Part shown: one piece after another, positions 22,046 to 31,891 of the stretch
How positions within the stretch are numbered: position 1 is the stretch's first letter
Layout: every line of letters begins with the position of its first letter
Source of the DNA: Bisporella sp. PMI_857
Taxonomy: Eukaryota > Ascomycota > Leotiomycetes > Helotiales > Helotiaceae
Length of the DNA stretch: 64,000 bases
Reading direction: 5' to 3'
NCBI GenBank assembly: GCA_021307315.1
Contig: JAJSPD010000018.1
Span: 496,001-560,000 of the forward strand
Notes under the pieces: model-generated
Told to the model about the DNA's origin: nothing
Database searches by the model: none
What the model saw: only the letters and a program-made list of their open reading frames with translations
Made by a program: the position numbers and the translations under genes

Positions 22046-24738
22046 CTAAACTCCCGTGGGTGGTTTCGGGGGCAGAGTGGCTGGATTACCGTAGGCAGGC
22101 AAATGGTTTCCAATTTGACCGCCGTGAGGCATCCCCTGCATGACTTGTGGTGGTGGTACTTGCATACCAGAGGGAAACTGTGCACCAGGTCCCATCCCAT
22201 GGGAAGTACTCTGGTTACCTGGGTGCATCATGGTTCTGTGAGCCATATGAGGAGATGCATGATAGGAGGGCAGTGAGTTATTCGAACCCTGACGTACCAT
22301 ACCATACCCTGTTCCATTACTGAACTTTTGCTGAGGTGGAGTATAGGAATTGTACGTTAAATGTGGAGATCCGTGATGTGATACACTTTGAGGAACTGGT
22401 AATCCGGTGCTACCGGGTACAAATGGGTGAGTCTTGGGGTTGAAAGCATGGCGGTTGAAGCTCCCCGGAATTGGATGTTGACTCTTAGGGTCGGCTGGGT
22501 TGATTGTACTCGGAAGCTGACCATATTGATAGGGAATAGAATTCTGTGACCCTCCGACCATAGGGCCACGAGGTTGTTGTGGAGGTGGCTGCTGGATATA
22601 TGCAGGTTGATACATACTTTGCTGCGGCCATTGTTGGGGTAAAATAGGAGGAGATTGGACAGGCGATCCATATGCTGTCATTGGTGCACTATATGGCTGT
22701 GCACGACCTTGATTTTGCTGAGGGAACTGCTTGATGTCATTAGCTTCCTCTGCATAGAACTCAAAATCCTGAAGACTTACAGCTGGCATTGTGTTGTAAG
22801 GTTGCATGGTACCATTATTCATCATAGATTGGTTGTACTGCATGTTTGGAGGCACAAACTGTTGGGGCATTTGGTTCTGGTATATTTGGGAACTACTGTT
22901 AAACTGTTGGGGAACCATTGGGGAGTACTGAGGTCCTGGGACCCAGGTTGGAGTCTGTTGAGGTGGATAGTATGGTGTGTACTGGGAACGGGGATCAAAG
23001 TCTCCTGAGTCATCACGGCGCTGCTTCGCAGGCTTATTTTTCTTGACCTGGCCTGACTTGTCTTTGTTGGAGACAGAACTGGAACGAGACATTTCATTGC
23101 CATCTTCAGTGTCTTGAAGTAGTTAGAAGCAACTTTGCCTTTATGTGGATTGTGTCCATACCTAATGCACCATCACTTGTTTTCTCATCCATGTTGCCGA
23201 ATATGCGCTCTCGAGCCTTGTTATAGGCAGCCTCTCGTTCTTCTCGTGAGAGCCTAGAAAGGTTAGCTATAAAATTCTCAGGTACTAGAATCACATACTT
23301 CTCTTTTGCCGAGAGCGAGTTCTTGTCCTTGCCATCGCTCCCAGTTTCGGAGGTTGTCTTCGAGGGACTAGGACCTGTATCACCATCGCCTCCTCTACGC
23401 ATAATCTTCATTGCTGGCAGTGTTGGTGGGGGAGTGTTCGTATTGGTTGGTGGATTTGAGATGCTCTGTAATGGCGGCGGGAGTCTACAGAAAGGGGTTC
23501 GAAATATACGAATTGATCCAGCGACACCTGCAGTGTCAACCTGGTGCGTCATATGATAGTAGTCTGCAAGTTTGTGTGTGAGCATTCTACAGAAGGAGTT
23601 GCAAGGAGGAAGATCAATGAATGGCTCCCTATGATGTGGTTAGTAACACTCTGATTGCAGACTGCCTGCCACGATGTCCATATGATTATTTCTACTTACT
23701 GCGAGTTTTTCACAAACTGAATAACTTCCTGTTCAAGCCGCAACAAGAAGATACGGTCCTTGGACGATTCTAATGCCTCTAAAAGCTTTTCGTCTGGTGT
23801 CTGGCGGTAGAATAGATTGAAGGCATCGGGAGTTCCATCAACCCCTACGAGAGGTTGTGGTTTGATTTCGTCACTAACTTGCTGCCCAGATGAACCACTT
23901 TGGGGTGTAATGATTCCTGGGTGCTGTCGCTCCTGCATAGGTAAAATGTTCCGTCTGTCATTTGTATCATACATTTGGCTACGGTATGCACGGGCTGCTG
24001 CTTCTGACCCGATCCTCGAACCTGCTACAATGGAACCTCGCCCGGAAAATGTATCATCATCTTCAGCAGCTTTGACGCTTGCGCTATCATCTGGGCGTAA
24101 TGATTCCTTTTCATCCAATGCGAATGTTGTTCCAGAAGTGATGCTCTTTCCATCAAGGCTTGGCGGCTTGGTGCCTAGTTCAGACTCTGAGTCCACCCGA
24201 TTAAAAGCATCTTCTGAAAATCCATCAATCGACTCGGACTTGCTCGTGGTAGCTGTGGTACCCGATCCATTGACAACCAAGCTTGGCATGGGCTCGTTGA
24301 AGTTTAGAGCTTCTACAGAAAGAACAAGGCTGGATTCGCTACCAGCTTGCAATGCTTCTGCGGCCGGTGCTCCCTCCCCCGAATTCGATAATCGTCCGCC
24401 AGCTGACCCTACTTGATCAGCAACGTAGTTGTGCTCCTCCTGTCCATTTTGTCCAGTTGGTTGAACTGTTCTCTGCCCCCGGTCCTGACTGACAACAGCT
24501 AGCGATTTATTTTCTTTCAAAGAATCGCGGGTGGGTGTCGATGCAGCAATCGTTGCAAAGGAAGCGAGAGTCAGATTTTCTTTTCCTCCAGAGGCGGCCA
24601 CCTAGAGAAACGAGTGATTAGCATGATGCCACAAAGAATGTCGTTGACCTGAAAAGATCCACGTTAGTAAGCCATAGAATAACGAACCTTTGCCCAAGGC
24701 ATCCTAGATGGGTCCGCAGATACGGGCGCAGTAGTCAT
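22046..24738 (-). CDS. R3H and SUZ domain RNA-binding protein
   Basis: Likely cytoplasmic single-stranded nucleic-acid-binding protein, resembling yeast Rbs1 in its R3H-SUZ-Q/P-rich layout. Exons 24688-24738, 23700-24601, 23162-23628 and 22046-23112 give 828 residues. After an N-terminal MTTAPVSADPSRMPWAK comes a long disordered region. The R3H domain lies at about 300-370: DRIFLLRLEQEVIQFVKN, EPFIDLPPCNSFCRMLTHKL, with the R-x-x-x-H core in CRMLTHKLADYYHM. The SUZ-like motif is SREEREAAYNKARERIFGN. The last 350 residues are Pro/Gln/Tyr/Asn-rich and look aggregation-prone, as in RNP-granule proteins. The acceptor of exon 4 has an in-frame alternative 9 nt downstream. Intron 1 has two acceptors (see findings). 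Confidence 0.85.
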
Positions 24739-25465
24739 ATTGGCAGAAGTCCTCCTTGATGGTCTCCCTCTGCAGAGTAAATGAATGTGGTCGTCGGTCC
24801 AGAGCAAAACGATGTAAATTGATCGCAACCAGGCGAGGTGGTGCCCAGAGAAACAAAGCCTTCGAAGTAAAGTAATTAAGGGAGAAAATTAACAGGAGCG
24901 CCTGGTAAATAGACGAAACATTTGGTCATTGTCCTAGCTGACAGGCTGTAGGTGATGTAGGTGATTTATAGGGAACTGTGATGAGGTTGGGGTTCGCAAG
25001 GTCGTTTGGATTATGGATTGTATCGTCTTTGCCTGCCGATGACCCTCGTACGACTACGACCCAAGGCAGTGTTACGATATCTCCCAGACTTTTAAGAATC
25101 TAGCAGGAGATAACACTTGAATTGCGTGTGTGGAGGTATAGTGGGAGTCAGCTCATCTTCTCCCGCTGCTGATGTGAAAGCTACAAGTAACAATAAGTGC
25201 TGGTGTCTTGAGTGATAATTTCAGCCCTCCGAATTTTAGCGCCAAAACCCCTGTCTGTCTGGCAACTGCGTAAAGTCCTGCCTTTAGGAAGCCTTATTGC
25301 CATGACCTCCTGATATTTGACATCGACAAGACATGCACCTTTAAATTCTGACATTCACGCTATACCAGTCATTTCATCCCACAAAGAGTCACTGGGTCTA
25401 AAGACATTAGATGCTTTCTGCTTAACACTCTCTTCAGCCTCATCTCCTATCAACCCACAGCTACA
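24739..25465. promoter_or_regulatory. divergent promoter region, R3H / ZCCHC10-like
   Basis: 727 bp between start codons of two putative RNA-binding proteins. No coding frame of note. Confidence 0.45.
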
Positions 25466-26692
25466 ATGCACCATTACGGAAGAGGTGGCCCCTCAAGAGC
25501 CACAGCCTCAACAACTTGCCAGAAATGTTTGAAAAAAGATATGTGTTTCCTTGGCTTCCTCTTTTGCGTATATTGGGACTAATCTTACTTCACGTCACTA
25601 TAGTTATGAATGCAAAGCCGTCGTTCAGGAACGGCCCTATGTCTCTCGGCCCTCCAGAACGCAGCAGCTGTTCAATCCTAGGCTAGTTCCTAAGCTTACT
25701 AGTGATGCCCCAAAGGACCTCTTAAGGAAGTATGTTTGCTTCAGAAATCTTTCATAGCATTCGTCTGTTATGTCCCTGCAAAGCCCTTCTATGCTCATTA
25801 TATCCTGAAGTTGGCTATACGCACCCTCCTCTGATTGTACCAGTCTTTGATATACGAATTTTTTTAAATTGAATTATAGTTTTTGTTTAGCAGTTTTCGG
25901 AAATTAGTGTATCTACAGTTAAAGTGTAACATCATCAAAGTCTTTATTCATGTGGTAGGATATGAATAGATTAGGCTGCTTCAAAAGCAATGCTTTGTGC
26001 CCACACTTTCATAAGTACATGTCACTCAAGCTATATACTTACAACTTATTTCTAGGAAGGGTGTCGCCGACGACCAATTAGCCAAACTAGAGCAGGAGCG
26101 AGGCCGAAAGCGCGAGCGGCGAAGTGAAGAACCAGAAGCGAAAACTGGTTCAAAAAGAAGGCGATCTGCCTCTTCGTCGGAGTCTGTCTCCACAATTTCA
26201 ACGAATATTTCTAGATCACCCTCAAGCTCGCATGCGCGCTCGCCTTCGGCACGAGGACGATCCAGAGAGAGTCCGGCTAGAACTCGAGAGTATAATCAAT
26301 CAACGGAGCATCAAGATAGCGTGCTTTCACGTCAATCACTTCAAACACCCCGACGGTCTACCAGTTTCAGCAAGGAGAGAAAGAGACGGAGAGGTTCATT
26401 TTCTTCCAGTGACTCGTTCATCTCAGAAGATGGCAAATACTATGATCGCCGCTCCGGAGAGAAAGTGAGTCGTAGAAGATTCAGTGAGCATAGTCCTCCA
26501 GGACGAGGGAGACGAACCGAGAGTAAGGGATTTCAAGAATCAAGAACCGGACCTTCATCTATTCATAAGCCCTTAGACGATAAATATCCACGCACTGGCT
26601 TTGGTAGTAGTACTAATAGAGCTCGAGAAAGGACGTTGAGCCCTTTCAGCCGGAGACGGGCTTTGACCCGTGCGATGGGATCTGGAGTCTAA
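25466..26692 (+). CDS. ZCCHC10-like zinc-knuckle protein, Arg/Ser-rich
   Basis: Probable nuclear RNA-binding protein. Best model: exons 25466-25538, 25594-25729 and 26056-26692, 281 residues. The first splice forms CQKCLKKGHYSYEC, a perfect C-x2-C-x4-H-x4-C zinc knuckle. It is followed by QERPYVSRPSRTQQLFNPRL, which is the ZCCHC10-type signature, then DLLRK-KGVADDQLAKLEQERG across the second intron. The C-terminal half is Ser/Arg/Pro-rich with RS dipeptides, like splicing-associated proteins. Oddity: the first intron (25539-25593) begins ATATGT and ends AC. A canonical alternative (25543-25603, GT...AG) is also in frame but removes the zinc-binding His. The second intron (326 nt) is the longest found here. 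The gene is certain; the exact splice is not. Confidence 0.82.
25539..25593 (+). other. putative AT-AC intron with U2-type signals
   Basis: 55-nt intron inferred from protein conservation. The 5' end ATATGT is the fungal donor GTATGT with G1 changed to A. A CTAAT branch-like site lies at 25579-25583, 11 nt before the end, and the 3' end is TTCAC. No minor-spliceosome donor (ATATCCTT) or branch (TCCTTAAC) is present. Confidence 0.6.
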
Positions 26693-27216
26693 ACATATGA
26701 AAGTGTGATAACTCATCAACCACAATTAGTACTTGTCACTTTATGCACTAGGAGTTGGGGAGGAGAAAAAGTTGGCGGGATTATTGTCTTAGAAGAAGAG
26801 CTGATGGTGAGGAGGACAATGCCATCGTTGCTCTGGACTATGCATATATCGTTTTGAAGGTTGATTGCCTATGCATTGAGTAGTAGGTTGCACTTCTATC
26901 TGCCTCATCGCAGCAGAGGAGCAATGTTCCACGGTTTCGACGATTCTTCAGCCCGCGTTGAAGTGGGAAATGGCAGCCCGGACTAAGTTGAAGAAGTTTG
27001 ATTACGAGGCATCATTAGCATATCAAACTTAGACACATCATATGTTGATGAGGAACATGCTTCTCTATTTCTTTGCATAACGATCGCCCAATAGATACCA
27101 TAGTCGCGGCCATAATTTCACACTTTCCGTGGAACGCCAGAACGCCATTGCTCCTGTCCTTTGCCATGTTTTTATGCAGTCGCCTACCAGAGTTGACACT
27201 TATCTGATGTTTATGT
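26693..27216. other. convergent 3' flanks
   Basis: 524 bp between the stops of the zinc-knuckle gene and cwf18. No gene seen. Confidence 0.5.
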
Positions 27217-27831
27217 TCATTGCATCTCTTCATCTTCCGCTTCCCTCCGCTCTTCTTCCTCCTCCTCCCTCTCCCGCAGCTTCACGCCCTCAACAAGAGC
27301 CACACCCTCCATCCCCATCTCTTCTCCTCCTTCACTTGCGCTGATAGTTCCATTCCCAGCCTTGGCCCTTTGAGCTCCTTCAATCCTCTCCCTCACGAGT
27401 CTCGCAATAGCGTTGTCCGTCCTGACGTTCAAAACCTCCAATTTCTTTTCTAAGTCTCTCTTCAGGTCCCAATTTGGCTTCTTAGGTTGAAGCTTGAACA
27501 GATCCACGCCTTTGTCGTCTTCTTCTTCCTCCGCTGCCTTTTTCCTAACATCTTCTGCGACCTTCTCTGCTTGTTGCTCTAACGTTGGATTCTCGAGCGT
27601 TGCGGTGGGTGGTGCCTCAAAACCAAGCTTTGGGCCTTTCGCCTCTGGGTCATAATTTCGTCCTGACAGATGTAGTTTTGCGACATCTGGTTCGACGGGT
27701 GGTGACGGCGACCGTGTTGATTCTGGAGCTACCACTTCGTCGCCCGGCTGCTTGCGCTTCAAAGATTTCAGTTTAGCAAGGCGAGCTTTGCGCTCATCTG
27801 CAGCAGCTCCTAGGCTCGCATATGTAGACAT
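27217..27831 (-). CDS. cwf18: Spliceosomal protein cwf18 / CCDC12 family
   Basis: Small nuclear component of the NineTeen-complex-associated spliceosome. Intronless, 204 residues from the ATG at 27831; an upstream in-frame ATG at 27852 would add seven hydrophobic residues and is less likely. The N-terminal signature is YASLGAAADERKARLAKLKS followed by LKRKQP. The family centre HLSGRNYDPEAKGPKLGFEA is clear. The conserved core LFKLQPKKPNWDLKRDLEKK then LEVLNVRTDNAIARLVRERI identifies the cwf18/CCDC12 family. The tail is Glu-rich. It lies 120 bp from a short ORF upstream of the divergent PPR gene. Confidence 0.88.
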   Translation of the reverse strand: MSTYASLGAAADERKARLAKLKSLKRKQPGDEVVAPESTRSPSPPVEPDVAKLHLSGRNYDPEAKGPKLGFEAPPTATLENPTLEQQAEKVAEDVRKKAAEEEEDDKGVDLFKLQPKKPNWDLKRDLEKKLEVLNVRTDNAIARLVRERIEGAQRAKAGNGTISASEGGEEMGMEGVALVEGVKLREREEEEEERREAEDEEMQ

Positions 27832-27951
27832 AATTATGATATAGAGCACCACAAGTAAATTGTCGTTGCGGCTCTATCTCTTGCCAAGCCTATAAATTTC
27901 TCAGCCTTGCCTATTCCCCCGTCTCTTCTAGACCCACCCAAAAAAACATAC

Positions 27952-28047
27952 ATGGACGCACTGCAGGGCTACGGGTCGGATGATATCGTTCATCCACATC
28001 GTCATGTAGAAAAGCTTGCAGCAGCTGATGCCTTTACGTCCAGATAG
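27952..28047 (+). other. 31-codon upstream ORF overlapping the PPR gene start
   Basis: Starts MDALQGYGSDD and ends at TAG 28045-28047. It is in a different frame from the PPR gene and overlaps its first ATG (28028) by 20 nt. It may be a regulatory uORF that reduces PPR translation, or chance. Confidence 0.4.
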
Positions 28048-31000
28048 ATTAATGAGATCCTGGTCAACGACAGATTCTCCAATCCTACCTTTCCTTGCGC
28101 CTCGGGCCTTTGCACCATGGCCATTCCCTGGCCGAAGAGCCCATTCTGGCAGTCAAGCAATTCTTAACACCAAGAGACAGGAGGGCTATTCTTGCAAGCC
28201 CCAACGAGCCGCAAATGAGGTCAAGGAGCATACTCATTCAGAATCACTCGTTTCCAAATCGCATTCGGGCCTTGAAGCCAAGCCATTGCGAATCAGAAAA
28301 TATATGATCAACCTACCGCCTAATCAATATCATCAACGGCAACATAAAGAAGGGGAGGGAGCTTACATATCTCAAAAGCTTATCCATAAAGAACATAAGA
28401 ATGGCTTTCAAATATCGCCAGCCAAGGAAGCGCAGGCTCGGGCTCAGCCAGAAAACGCGACAAAATCGCTTCTGCCCACATACTCGACTATAGATCGCAG
28501 CTCAATAAGTTTTGCTCGAAAATTCGGGCCATTCGAGAGCACGTATGGATTTGTTCGATTACCCAAGTCCCTGGTAGTACCGCAAGATCAGGTCAGGCTG
28601 GAACATCCGACTCAATCTCTTCTGATCACGAACTCATCAACAAAACGCAGCCTGCGACGTGTTATCCATTCAGACCCTTGGATTCGGACACAAAGATTAC
28701 CATCGGAGCATTGTCCAAAAGATGTTAGTAAAAAACCGCCTCAATACAGTGATCATGAGGGTTCTCGAATAGTTCAACATAGAAACAGAAGCGTACACCA
28801 GTCTAAGCCTAGGAATTTGATAAGTGTCTGGCGAAGCATGCCATCTTGGAGCAAGAGAGAAAGGACAAAATTAGCCAAGAGAATTACTCGACCAAGATTG
28901 TCTACGAAAGGCTCAAGGCTGTATTACATACTCGGGTCGAAGCTCAAAAGGCGAAGGACATATTTAGATGGCGTGATTAAACAATTGAAGCCTGTACAGC
29001 TCTATTCGGCCTTCGAAGGAGATATATGGATGCCGCCACGAGCTACTAGGCGTCGGTTATCCCAGATCCGTGTTGTTCATGCTATCCAGGCTAGGAAGCA
29101 AGCTCTTAGCGACCCAAGTCGAGGAATCCCCAACGTTGTCGGTTTCTGGACTCCTATAACTGAGTGGGAGCAATCATGGCACAAACGGTTTTCTCTCATC
29201 GAAGCGAGGCACACCGGGTGCCTAAGTGCATGGCCATCGGGGCTTTCTCGGAACCTTAAGGTTCGCAGACACAAATTCTTGCTACCTAATCGATTGAAAC
29301 GGAATCTCATGGAACATGAGTCCTCTGAAACGCTTCACCATTCGTGGATAAATCTTCCAAGAGCAGTAAGGGCTAGATATTGGCTAGACCTCATGTGCAC
29401 AACTCTTCAATATCATCCTCAAAATGCACTAAAGGTTCTAGTTGGGACGTATACTGCGCCTTATCCTCCGGGTTATGCTGTCGGAAACTGTCTCGACTCT
29501 CTTATATCACGCTTTCTACTTCTTAAACAGTCAACCACAAAGATTTGTGGAAGGCCGCAACCAATAGCTACCGTTGAGCGTGAATCCCTCGAATCTCGTG
29601 CAATATGTCAGGCCGTTCTCAAAATTTTGCATGCTGGGCCTGGAGATGTATGGTTAAGATCAAAGTCACTATACGTTCTGATCAAGAATCTTGATATCAA
29701 GAGCTTGAAAAGACTTTATTCGGCAAAACAAGTTCAGGTAAAGTACTGGAATCAATACAGACTGATCCAACTCGCATATCGTTTTGCTCAAGAGAACGAG
29801 CCTGAAATAGCCATACGAGTCTTGGGACAAATAAAGAAGCAGGGAGTTGATTTCAACTCTCCTTCTATGCTCAACCTCTTCTCAGAGCTTCTTCAGTTGA
29901 AGCGGAAGTCTCGCGACAATGTCTATTCCGATTCTGATATATGGAAATTTGTAACTTCATGTGGCTTGAAGCCAACAATCTATCATTATAATATTCTCAT
30001 CAAAAATTCTTCGGAACGAGGGGACTTTACCACTGGGTGGGCCATTCATGATGCCATGATACAAGATGGCATGCCTCCTGACGCCGTCACGTATTCAACA
30101 CTGCTCACAGCCGCCAAGGCCCGGTTAGACCTGCCTACGATTCAGCGCATTCTCAGTCTGATTGAGAAGAACAATATTCCCTTGACGCCCTATGTCGCAA
30201 CTGATTACTTGCATTATATATACCTCTTTTATCGGCATGAAAATGAGAGCAGTTTCCCCGGCAAGGGCCAAGATGATTATGCACTGATTAACCGGCGCTC
30301 TAGAGTCTTTGAACGCATACTCCCAGTCTTTCGCAGATACTTTGATGTTAAGCCCTTAGCTGCAGCTATAACATCTGTTCCTGAGCCACAGTCAAGCACT
30401 GATAAACAATCTGACACAAAGATGGAGCCGCCAAGCGAAGCATTAAACATCATGTTCACTGCACTTTTTTATGGGATAACCACCCCCAACCAGGTTGCGG
30501 AGGCATATGCAGTCTTCCGTGGTCTCCTATTTTCCTGCGAAAATCCCCGCTATATAGAGATTTTGCATCGGGTTGAGGTTTATAATGGTTTCCTCACGGC
30601 ATTTGGGAGGTTTACCGAGACCTTAGATAGATGTCCCAAAGTCGTTGAAGATATGCTCACGTTATCTAAGATCAAGACAGGCTCTGTTCAGTCGAATAAC
30701 ATTGCTACAACGAATTGGATGACTTCAATACAACCTGTAGCTGGAAAGCTAAAGGTAGAGCCAAATACTCGTACCTGGAATATCTTACTGAACATCTACA
30801 TGTCTCACCAACAATCTCATGCAGCTCAGCGGGTCCTTGAGATTATGCGACAACGAGGCATTCGACCTACTCCGGTCACCTGGGGTATTATGGCCATGGG
30901 ATATTCGAAATTGCAAGATATCGATGGAACTCTCAACGCCGTCAATGAACTCAACCGTGCAGCTGCAGCTGATTCTAAGGAATATACATATGGCGTCCAG

Positions 31001-31141
31001 GCCATGGGCAATATCAGGAATACGAAGAGTCTATATGCCACTATGGAGGCTATGGAGAATCAGAGACTAAAACAGGCTGCTCTACCGATGAATAGTAAGG
31101 GTGGCTCGGCTCTGGCAGAAGAAACTGTGGACGAGCGCTAA
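28028..31141 (+). CDS. Pentatricopeptide repeat (PPR) protein, probably mitochondrial
   Basis: Large intronless gene, 1037 residues from the first ATG at 28028; an alternative start at 28052 (MRSWSTTDSPILPF) is also possible. The N terminus is basic with few acidic residues (LAPRAFAPWPFPGRRAHSGS), fitting a mitochondrial targeting sequence. PPR units are recognisable at about 645-715 (GLKPTIYHYNILIKNSSERG, GMPPDAVTYSTLLTAAKARL) and 905-985 (VEPNTRTWNILLNIYMSHQQ, GIRPTPVTWGIMAMGYSKL). Such proteins bind mitochondrial RNAs for processing, stability or translation; the target cannot be told. The frame stays open for 69 codons after the TAA at 31139-31141, so the real C terminus is in doubt. A uORF overlaps the start. 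Confidence 0.88.
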   Translation: MPLRPDRLMRSWSTTDSPILPFLAPRAFAPWPFPGRRAHSGSQAILNTKRQEGYSCKPQRAANEVKEHTHSESLVSKSHSGLEAKPLRIRKYMINLPPNQYHQRQHKEGEGAYISQKLIHKEHKNGFQISPAKEAQARAQPENATKSLLPTYSTIDRSSISFARKFGPFESTYGFVRLPKSLVVPQDQVRLEHPTQSLLITNSSTKRSLRRVIHSDPWIRTQRLPSEHCPKDVSKKPPQYSDHEGSRIVQHRNRSVHQSKPRNLISVWRSMPSWSKRERTKLAKRITRPRLSTKGSRLYYILGSKLKRRRTYLDGVIKQLKPVQLYSAFEGDIWMPPRATRRRLSQIRVVHAIQARKQALSDPSRGIPNVVGFWTPITEWEQSWHKRFSLIEARHTGCLSAWPSGLSRNLKVRRHKFLLPNRLKRNLMEHESSETLHHSWINLPRAVRARYWLDLMCTTLQYHPQNALKVLVGTYTAPYPPGYAVGNCLDSLISRFLLLKQSTTKICGRPQPIATVERESLESRAICQAVLKILHAGPGDVWLRSKSLYVLIKNLDIKSLKRLYSAKQVQVKYWNQYRLIQLAYRFAQENEPEIAIRVLGQIKKQGVDFNSPSMLNLFSELLQLKRKSRDNVYSDSDIWKFVTSCGLKPTIYHYNILIKNSSERGDFTTGWAIHDAMIQDGMPPDAVTYSTLLTAAKARLDLPTIQRILSLIEKNNIPLTPYVATDYLHYIYLFYRHENESSFPGKGQDDYALINRRSRVFERILPVFRRYFDVKPLAAAITSVPEPQSSTDKQSDTKMEPPSEALNIMFTALFYGITTPNQVAEAYAVFRGLLFSCENPRYIEILHRVEVYNGFLTAFGRFTETLDRCPKVVEDMLTLSKIKTGSVQSNNIATTNWMTSIQPVAGKLKVEPNTRTWNILLNIYMSHQQSHAAQRVLEIMRQRGIRPTPVTWGIMAMGYSKLQDIDGTLNAVNELNRAAAADSKEYTYGVQAMGNIRNTKSLYATMEAMENQRLKQAALPMNSKGGSALAEETVDER

Positions 31142-31891
31142 GTAGCTGTACAAGACATCAATCAGACAGATTGGCAAGAGTCTGCTGATTGGCATACGTC
31201 TGAGAAGACCAAGACGGCGGAAGTCGCCTCGAAACAGGCGACTTCCGTTAAAGTAAATAGCAAAGGGCAGGCCGATGATCCCAAGGAGGATGAGATAGAA
31301 GAGGTACCATCTGATCTGACGTATAACTTGCGTGGGTCAACACCCAGATAATTGATACTCAGTTTCAGCGGATGTGATGTAAAAATAAGCATAGAGAATG
31401 TACGTAACTATAGATTTGTAATATCTAAATAATTGACAGATTTGGCCCTGTGTTCATTTACAACATACGTCAATATTTGAATTGGTAGTGACTTATTATA
31501 TTACAGGATATGGGACTTCTCCTCTGCTGGAATAAGTTCTCTCATCTAGCGTGGACTCCGTTGAATAAAGTACTTATTTTAGGAAAAGTTTTCGGCATAT
31601 ATCCAGCTCTTTTAGATCAAAAATGTGGCAACGATGACTAGACATTTCGATGGGGTTCCATATAGCTAGATCATTTTGGCATGTACGAAAAAAATCCATC
31701 TTTTCAATGTTAGATTGAATTCTGCAGAAATGGGCCTTAAAGGACCTGACTTGATCCTGACTCACAATTTCTTGATTACCCTTGCATTACATCACTGAAG
31801 ATACTCTAACCATAAAGCCACGAACTTTCATCTATCTGATCCCTTTTCATTTGCCTCCAAGCTGGATGAGTGAAGCGCCAACTCACGAGTC
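31142..31891. other. in-frame continuation of PPR gene, then intergenic
   Basis: 31142-31351 is open in the PPR frame and looks coding; it ends LTYNLRGSTPR and a second TAA. From 31352 to 31891 the sequence is AT-rich and holds no supported gene. Confidence 0.5.
31218..31247 (+). repeat. perfect 12-bp inverted repeat (hairpin)
   Basis: Arms CGGAAGTCGCCT (31218-31229) and AGGCGACTTCCG (31236-31247) flank a 6-nt loop. Two G-U pairs can extend the base. It starts 76 nt after the PPR stop and lies in the open extension. Confidence 0.85.

Noticed and set aside
22046..27831. Run of RNA-binding or splicing genes (R3H, zinc knuckle, cwf18) as a functional cluster
   Set aside because: Orientations alternate, neighbours are unrelated housekeeping genes, and fungal genomes rarely cluster such functions; probably coincidence.
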